NCBI GenBank assembly: GCA_027618625.1
Contig: JAQCER010000263.1
Coordinates: 1 to 5,824, forward strand
Direction of reading: 5' to 3'
Length of the DNA stretch: 5,824 nucleotides
Origin: Verrucomicrobiota bacterium
GTDB taxonomy: Bacteria; Verrucomicrobiota; Verrucomicrobiia; Verrucomicrobiales; DEV007
The notes under the pieces were generated by a model. It had not been told where the DNA came from. It saw nothing but the letters and a program-made list of their open reading frames with translations, and did not search any database. Positions 1 through 3,863 of this stretch are shown in pieces. The position numbers and the translations under genes are program-made. Numbering within the stretch: the stretch's first letter is position 1; each line of letters begins with the position of its first letter.

Positions 1-1
1 C

Positions 2-487
2 CTCGATGTCACACACCTCTGTGACGATTGCTTTTGGGAAGCGCTTGACATCTACCACGGCCCCATTTGGGCCAGCCATTCGAACTGCAGGGAACTCGTG
101 CCGCACAATCGCCAGTTCAGCGACGAACAACTCAAGGTGCTCTTTGAGCGCAATGCTGTAATCGGCGCAGTCATGGACGCGTGGATGATCGTTGCCGGCT
201 GGGAGCGCGGCGTGTCGACGCCATCCTCTACGGGTGCCACCCTCGATGTCCTGATCGACCATATCGATCACATCTGCCAGCTCGCCGGCTCTTCCCGACA
301 TTGCGGGATCGGCTCGGACCTCGACGGAGGATTTGGCAAAGAACAATCCCCCTTGGAAGTAGATACCATTGCAGACATCGCGCTGCTTCACGACAAACTT
401 TCTGCGCGAGGATACTCCACAGACGACGTTGCGGGAATTCTGCATGGGAATTTCATTGGATTCCTCAGGGAAACCTGGGCACCCTGA
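2..487 (+). CDS. Membrane dipeptidase (peptidase M19, renal dipeptidase family), C-terminal part
   Basis: The open frame enters from the left edge and ends at TGA 485-487, leaving about 161 codons; the N-terminal half, with the first zinc ligands, lies outside the window. The M19 family are binuclear zinc hydrolases that cleave dipeptides. Seen here: His5 of the fragment (in LDVTH) and His26 (in ASHSNCR) are exactly 21 residues apart, as are zinc ligands His198 and His219 of human renal dipeptidase. Arg37 (in PHNRQ) sits 11 residues after the second His, matching substrate-binding Arg230. The motif GIGSDLDGGFG near position 300-335 matches the GxDFDG segment carrying Asp288. The typical C-terminal pattern (YSTDDVAGILHGNFIGFLR) closes the protein, so the end looks natural and full length. 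No cleavage signal or lipid anchor can be judged. It is separated by 300 bp from the next gene and probably belongs to an upstream unit. Family call is firm; the physiological dipeptide substrate is unknown. Confidence 0.93.
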   Translation, partial: LDVTHLCDDCFWEALDIYHGPIWASHSNCRELVPHNRQFSDEQLKVLFERNAVIGAVMDAWMIVAGWERGVSTPSSTGATLDVLIDHIDHICQLAGSSRHCGIGSDLDGGFGKEQSPLEVDTIADIALLHDKLSARGYSTDDVAGILHGNFIGFLRETWAP

Positions 488-501
488 CCGCTGGTGAGAT
501 T

Positions 502-529
502 GCCTGACCTTTGCATGCGGCTGCAAGGC
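502..529 (+). other. Weak hairpin downstream of the dipeptidase gene
   Basis: CCTTTGCA (508-515) can pair with TGCAAGG (522-528), with one bulged T and the six-base loop TGCGGC. It lies about 20 bases after the dipeptidase stop. There is no T-run after it, so it is not a standard Rho-independent terminator. It could slow 3' exonucleases or be chance. Confidence 0.25.
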
Positions 530-548
530 CCGACCAAGGCGACAAGCG

Positions 549-582
549 ACGATACTCGTTATCTAACGATGTTATGATCGTT
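549..582. promoter_or_regulatory. Cluster of overlapping inverted repeats, operator-like
   Basis: Four copies of ACGA/TCGT alternate in orientation within 34 bp: ACGA 549-552, TCGT 556-559, ACGA 566-569, TCGT 578-581. The best palindrome is TCGTTA-TC-TAACGA (556-569), a perfect 6-bp inverted repeat with a 2-base centre. The right arm AACGAT (565-570) can instead pair with ATCGTT (577-582) across a 6-base loop. Such arrays often bind dimeric regulators, or form alternative RNA hairpins. A TATGAT (-10-like) sits inside at 573-578. No regulator gene is seen nearby, so the role is inference. Confidence 0.3.
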
Positions 583-615
583 GCTTGTTGCTTCGACTAT
601 TTGACGAAGGTTCAA

Positions 616-687
616 ATGGCAAACAGTGTCGCCCATGGCAGGATTGCTGTCTTGCAGGATTGCAAAGGCACCATTGAAGAGGCATGA
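616..687 (+). CDS. Candidate 23-aa small ORF, unknown
   Basis: ATG 616 to TGA 685-687 encodes a 23-residue peptide beginning MANSVAHGRIAVLQ. It is preceded by GAAGG (606-610), five bases before the ATG, which is the best-placed Shine-Dalgarno-like sequence before any start codon in the window. The peptide has no signal, membrane segment or recognised motif. It may be a leader peptide for the exonuclease gene, a decayed gene end, or chance. Only the ribosome site supports it. Confidence 0.15.
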   Translation: MANSVAHGRIAVLQDCKGTIEEA

Positions 688-700
688 TCTTCTAATTCGC

Positions 701-721
701 CGATGACCGATGACCGATTAC
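701..721. repeat. Tandem heptamer repeat, three copies
   Basis: CGATGAC (701-707), CGATGAC (708-714) and CGATTAC (715-721) follow each other directly; the third copy differs by one base. It lies 65 bp upstream of the exonuclease ATG. It may be a slippage product or a small direct-repeat protein-binding site. Confidence 0.6.
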
Positions 722-786
722 CGCTCTGAACTCGATTCGCCTCCCCTATTTTGCTTAGCGACATTGCTGGACTCTGTCGCTTCACA

Positions 787-1395
787 ATGAACGTATCCAG
801 CACCACCTTCACTGCCATCGATTTCGAATCGGCCGGAGCCCAACCAGGGAAGACGGACGTGCCGGTGCAAATCGGCTTGGCGACCATGGATGGACAAGAT
901 CTCAACAGAGAATCCCTTTTCTGCAGCTACCTGAGAGCCGATCAATCGATCACCTGGAGTGCCCGCAAAGTACACGGAATCCGCGACGAAGACATTCGGG
1001 ACGCGCCCACGTTCACAGCCCTCTGGCCTACCGTTAAAATAGCCCTGGCTGATCGAGTTGTCGTTGCCCACGGCTCCGGCACGGAAAAGCGGTTCCTGCG
1101 CGCCTTTCCCTTTCACGGATTCGGCCCGTGGGTCGATACCCTGAAGGTAGCTCACGCAGCCTGGCCGGACGCGCCCAGCCATTCGCTGGAGAACTTGGTA
1201 CTCATGTCAGGGCTCAAATCCGAAGTGGACAACCTCTGCCCGGATCGCCGCTGGCACGATGCGCTCTACGATGCCGTTGCATCACTCGTATTGTTACGCC
1301 ACATCATTGCCGATTTCCAACTGTGGCAGCACAACATAGGCGCATTGATAGAGCCCGACCGGAGCCCCTACTTTGCCAACCGGGCTGCAAAATGA
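787..1395 (+). CDS. DEDDh-type 3'-5' exonuclease (RNase T / DNA polymerase III epsilon fold)
   Basis: A 202-residue protein from ATG 787; an in-frame TTG at 751 would add 12 residues, but the fold begins just after the ATG, so ATG is preferred. Neither start has a Shine-Dalgarno sequence. Motifs: Exo I AIDFES (Asp12, Glu14) gives two metal ligands; KVHGIRDEDI (61-70) is the usual VHGI segment after Exo I; Exo II is VVAHGSGTEKRFL (92-104); Exo III is HDALYDA (157-163) with the DEDDh His157 and Asp162. In Exo II the usual Asp of the HNxxFD pattern is replaced by Glu100, and Asn by Gly96. The length is close to a bare exonuclease domain, with no BRCT or polymerase domain attached, so it is a stand-alone nuclease for DNA or RNA ends; which one cannot be told. 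The stop overlaps the Smr gene start (ATGA), so the two are probably translationally coupled. Fold call firm, substrate unknown. Confidence 0.88.
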   Translation: MNVSSTTFTAIDFESAGAQPGKTDVPVQIGLATMDGQDLNRESLFCSYLRADQSITWSARKVHGIRDEDIRDAPTFTALWPTVKIALADRVVVAHGSGTEKRFLRAFPFHGFGPWVDTLKVAHAAWPDAPSHSLENLVLMSGLKSEVDNLCPDRRWHDALYDAVASLVLLRHIIADFQLWQHNIGALIEPDRSPYFANRAAK

Positions 1396-1712
1396 TGAGC
1401 GAAGAGAACGCGCCATTCGAACCCGAATCTGTCGAAATTCCGATCACTTCAGAACTCGACCTTCACTATTTTAATCCAAAAGATCTCGGTGTCCTGCTGC
1501 CCGAATACTTCCGCGAGTGCCGAAAGCGCGGCATTCTTGAAGTCCGAGTTATCCATGGCAAAGGCACCGGAGCACTGCGCCTCGGCGTAGTCAAACTACT
1601 CGATCGCCTGCCCTCCGTCGCCAGCCATCGCCCGGCAGATGGAGCATCCGGGTCATGGGGAGCCACCATGGCAGTGCTGCATCCCTGGGGCGAATGTCAC
1701 GATGGCGACTGA
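1392..1712 (+). CDS. Small Smr (MutS2 C-terminal-like) domain protein
   Basis: ATG 1392 overlaps the exonuclease stop by four bases; a second ATG follows at 1395. The product has 106 residues. Residues 20-97 form a complete Smr domain: LDLHYF (22-27) is the LDLHG-type first motif, with Tyr-Phe where Gly-Leu is common, and VIHGKGTGALR (53-63) is the HGxGxG core. The C-terminal strand GSWGATMAVLHP (87-98) matches the usual end of the domain. Smr domains bind nucleic acid and several have nicking endonuclease or RNase activity; short stand-alone Smr proteins like this are widespread but poorly characterised. The first 19 residues are acidic and probably disordered. Coupling to the exonuclease suggests, as inference, a shared role in nucleic-acid processing or ribosome rescue. 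There is no Shine-Dalgarno sequence, which agrees with translation by re-initiation after the upstream stop. Confidence 0.88.
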   Translation: MMSEENAPFEPESVEIPITSELDLHYFNPKDLGVLLPEYFRECRKRGILEVRVIHGKGTGALRLGVVKLLDRLPSVASHRPADGASGSWGATMAVLHPWGECHDGD

Positions 1713-1721
1713 AAGTCGCCA
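1703..1721 (+). other. Perfect 8-bp hairpin around the Smr stop codon
   Basis: TGGCGACT (1703-1710) pairs perfectly with AGTCGCCA (1714-1721) across a GAA loop. The TGA stop (1710-1712) lies at the top of the stem and in the loop. No T-run follows, so it is not a canonical terminator; it may protect the 3' end of the mRNA, pause RNA polymerase, or affect termination of translation. Confidence 0.5.
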
Positions 1722-1926
1722 CTACATCGATCCACCTGGAGGAAGCGACAAGGCATCGCATTTTGTTGTGTTGAGCAGCGACTTTCTTTGCGTCGAGCAT
1801 GCACTCTAAAATGTCGGGTTCGCTTGACACGTGGACTTGCCCATCTGACACTGCGCAATGCCTGAAAAACACGACCTTGGCGGTTGAGAGGTAGAGATCA
1901 TTCAAGAACTCCACCAGCACTATACA
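1713..1926. other. Spacer of 214 bp between Smr and MoxR genes
   Basis: No recognised gene. It contains the right arm of the Smr hairpin, a candidate promoter at 1824-1852, and sequence from about 1858 or 1888 to 1926 that reads like the N-terminus of MoxR. A strong-looking GGAGGAAG at 1738-1745 has no useful start codon after it: the next starts open frames of under 15 codons. Stops are scarce on both strands here, so open frames in this spacer are weak evidence of coding. Confidence 0.6.
1824..1852 (+). promoter_or_regulatory. Candidate sigma-70 promoter for the moxR-DUF58-batA operon
   Basis: TTGACA at 1824-1829 is a perfect -35 consensus. With a 17-bp spacer the -10 is GACACT (1847-1852), only 3 of 6 matches but with the important second A and last T. 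Transcription would start near 1858-1860, at or beside an ATG. The position, in the only sizeable spacer before the operon, supports it; the weak -10 is against it. Confidence 0.35.
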
Positions 1927-2895
1927 TTGCTGAAGAAGGAGATGTCACAAGTGATCGTTGGTCTGGACGATGTGATTGAGCAACTGATGATGGCCCTTAT
2001 CTGTCGCGGTCACTGCATTCTTGAAGGGGTGCCTGGGCTGGCGAAGACGAAGCTGATCTCGACATTGGCATCGGTTCTGCGACTGAGCTTCAAGCGCATC
2101 CAGTTCACGCCGGACTTGATGCCAGCGGACATTACCGGAACGGACGTTCTTGAAGAAGATCACACGACGGGCAAGCGCGTCTTCCGTTTCATTCCCGGCC
2201 CGTTGTTTGGCAACGTGATCCTAGCGGACGAAATCAACCGGACGCCTCCGAAGACTCAAAGCGCCCTTTTGGAAGCGATGGAGGAGCACCAACTGACGGT
2301 CGCAGGCACTACATATCAACTTCCTGATCCGTTTCTGGTTCTCGCCACCCAGAATCCGATCGAGCAAGAGGGCACGTATCCCCTGCCCGAGGCACAGCTC
2401 GACCGCTTCATGTTTAAGATTCTGTTAGGGTATCCGACGGCACCAGACGAAATCGAGATTGCCCGTCGGGTGACCCGTGCGCAGCCAATCAACATTCAGT
2501 CCGTGCTCGATGCCACCCAAACGCTGGGATTCCAACAAGTAGTGCGGGGCGTGGTGGTAGGCGATCAGGCCTATGAATTTGCCACCGATCTTGTCAGGCG
2601 CACACGACCGAAGGAGGCTGGGGCGACGGAATACGTCATCGACAACATCGCCTGGGGAGCCGGGCCGCGGGCCACGATCTACCTGATTATGGCTGCCAAA
2701 GCGCGGGCCGGCGATGATGGCCGTCATCATGTTACAACTGCGGACATCGCAGCATCCGCACTTCCTGTTCTCAGGCACCGGATCATGCCGACGTTTAATG
2801 CCGAAGCGTCCGGGCTCACCTCCGACGACATCGTTATTCACCTTATGGCGGGATCTGGACGATCGGCCGCTACCCCACCTGCGATACCAAAGTAA
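1927..2895 (+). CDS. MoxR-family AAA+ ATPase
   Basis: From TTG 1927 the product is 322 residues, close to the normal length of about 320-340. Walker A GVPGLAKT (34-41), Walker B VILADEIN (97-104, Asp101-Glu102), sensor 1 ATQNP (140-144), the LPEAQLDRF segment with the Arg-finger candidate (Arg160), and sensor 2 GAGPRA (245-250, Arg248) are all present. MoxR ATPases are thought to act as chaperone-like motors that remodel or load metal ions into vWA proteins, usually encoded next to them; DUF58 and BatA-like genes follow directly here. Two oddities: the normally conserved VIVGQ before Walker A reads VIVGL (Leu13), and the start is doubtful. Upstream of TTG the frame stays protein-like for 13 codons (VEIIQELHQHYT) back to a TGA at 1885-1887, beyond which an in-frame ATG at 1858 opens nine codons. 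TTG 1927 and ATG 1942 both lack a usable Shine-Dalgarno site. Family certain, start uncertain. Confidence 0.92.
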   Translation: MLKKEMSQVIVGLDDVIEQLMMALICRGHCILEGVPGLAKTKLISTLASVLRLSFKRIQFTPDLMPADITGTDVLEEDHTTGKRVFRFIPGPLFGNVILADEINRTPPKTQSALLEAMEEHQLTVAGTTYQLPDPFLVLATQNPIEQEGTYPLPEAQLDRFMFKILLGYPTAPDEIEIARRVTRAQPINIQSVLDATQTLGFQQVVRGVVVGDQAYEFATDLVRRTRPKEAGATEYVIDNIAWGAGPRATIYLIMAAKARAGDDGRHHVTTADIAASALPVLRHRIMPTFNAEASGLTSDDIVIHLMAGSGRSAATPPAIPK

Positions 2896-2914
2896 ACCCG
2901 AATAGAACCATCTG

Positions 2915-3850
2915 GTGTCACGCCGCAGCACACATACATCTCTCTACGGGGGACTCGTCGATCCAGAAGATCAGGCTCCTCTTGAGAATCTTGAGCTGGT
3001 TTCGACCCAGATTGTCGACGGCTATCTATCGGGACAACACCGCTCTCGGATGAAGGGCGGCTGCACGGAATTCGCCGAGCATCGCGCCTACAGTCCTGGC
3101 GATGAGGTGCGATTGCTGGACTGGAAAGTGTTTGCGAAGAGCGACCGTTATTACATCAAACAGTTCGAAGAAGAGACCAATTTGAATACCCTGCTCGTGC
3201 TTGATGGCAGCGGCTCGATGAATTTCAGCATGAGCACGAAGTCGAAGTTCACCTATGCCAGGGCTGCATGTGCGAGTTTCGCCAGATTGTTGCTGAGTCA
3301 ACGCGACCCGGTAGGACTGGCCGTTTCGTCGCTCACGGAACCTCGTTTCATTCCATCGCGCTCTTCTCCTGCGCACTTCTACACACTGCTCAGCGCACTC
3401 AGCGGTGCCGATGCCGCACACGATACTGTCCTGCCACGAACTCTCGACGAGATGGTTCGACGCATGAATCGCCGGGGATTGTTCATGATCTTCTCGGATT
3501 GCTTCGTTGATCTCGATGCTTTTTTGAAAACGTTGAAACTGATTCGCTCCCGCGGACACCAGGTTATCCTGATGCACACAATGGCTCCTGAGGAACTGGA
3601 CTTTTCGTTTCGAAATGGCTCGCGCTTTCAGTGTATGGAGGTCGAGGGTTACCACGTCGATCTTGATCCTGCGCTCATCCGCAATGAATACCTGGCGAGC
3701 ATCAAATTGTTTCTTGAACGCTTGAAGAAGGTTTGCCTGCAATCGGGCTGCGACTACGTCCCATTGAATACGGGCGAGCCACTGGGAGAACGACTGGCCC
3801 TGTATTTAAGGGAACGCACCGCAAAAGCGAAAGGAGCCTTCCGCAGATAG
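2915..3850 (+). CDS. DUF58 protein with von Willebrand-type MIDAS
   Basis: A 311-residue protein from GTG 2915, 19 bases after the MoxR stop; a TAG at 2903-2905 limits upstream extension, and the homologous region begins soon after the start. The DUF58 signature EHRAYSPGDEVRLLDWKVFAK spans residues 55-75. A vWA-like fold follows: strand TLLVLDGSGSM carries the MIDAS DxSxS (Asp97, Ser99, Ser101), and LFMIFSD (189-195) the later Asp-bearing strand. There is no signal peptide or membrane segment, so this is the soluble form of DUF58, unlike longer versions with N-terminal helices. Its cellular role is not firmly known; members are almost always beside moxR and are taken to be MoxR clients or partners. 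It sits between moxR and the batA-like gene with gaps of 19 and 13 bases, so one transcript is likely. No Shine-Dalgarno sequence precedes the GTG. Confidence 0.92.
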   Translation: MSRRSTHTSLYGGLVDPEDQAPLENLELVSTQIVDGYLSGQHRSRMKGGCTEFAEHRAYSPGDEVRLLDWKVFAKSDRYYIKQFEEETNLNTLLVLDGSGSMNFSMSTKSKFTYARAACASFARLLLSQRDPVGLAVSSLTEPRFIPSRSSPAHFYTLLSALSGADAAHDTVLPRTLDEMVRRMNRRGLFMIFSDCFVDLDAFLKTLKLIRSRGHQVILMHTMAPEELDFSFRNGSRFQCMEVEGYHVDLDPALIRNEYLASIKLFLERLKKVCLQSGCDYVPLNTGEPLGERLALYLRERTAKAKGAFRR

Positions 3851-3863
3851 AAAAATCGCCGCC

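Larger units (their letters stand above)
488..786. other. Intergenic region of about 300 bp without a convincing gene
   Basis: Between the dipeptidase stop and the exonuclease ATG I find no frame with recognisable protein similarity. It holds the weak hairpin at 508-528, the inverted-repeat cluster at 549-582, a 23-codon candidate ORF at 616-687, and a heptamer repeat at 701-721. A promoter for the exonuclease-Smr pair should be here. The best fragments are TTGACG at 601-606 with no good -10 at 16-18 bp, TATGAT at 573-578 with no -35, and TCTAAT at 691-696 with no -35. No complete sigma-70 promoter can be called. Confidence 0.6.

Noticed and set aside
508..528. Rho-independent terminator for the dipeptidase
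   Set aside because: The stem is short with a bulge and there is no T-run after it; kept only as a weak hairpin.
718..1182. 154-codon minus-strand frame over the exonuclease
   Set aside because: Antisense to conserved exonuclease motifs, with no domain of its own.
1738..1745. GGAGGAAG as a ribosome binding site
   Set aside because: No ATG or GTG follows at usable spacing; the nearby TTG and GTG frames stop within 15 codons.
1885..1887. TGA recoded as an amino acid (alternative code or selenocysteine)
   Set aside because: TGA is the normal stop of the dipeptidase, exonuclease and Smr genes here, and I see no selenocysteine hairpin; a mutation, error or downstream start is simpler.
1591..1920. 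109-codon open frame on the minus strand covering the Smr-MoxR spacer
   Set aside because: It overlaps the Smr 3' end by 122 bases, starts with GTG inside the apparent MoxR leader, and resembles no family I know. The spacer has few stops on either strand, so openness alone is weak support.
3026..3742. 238-codon minus-strand frame
   Set aside because: It lies wholly inside the DUF58 gene, which is certain from its motifs; the product has no recognisable domain. It is a shadow of the sense codon pattern.
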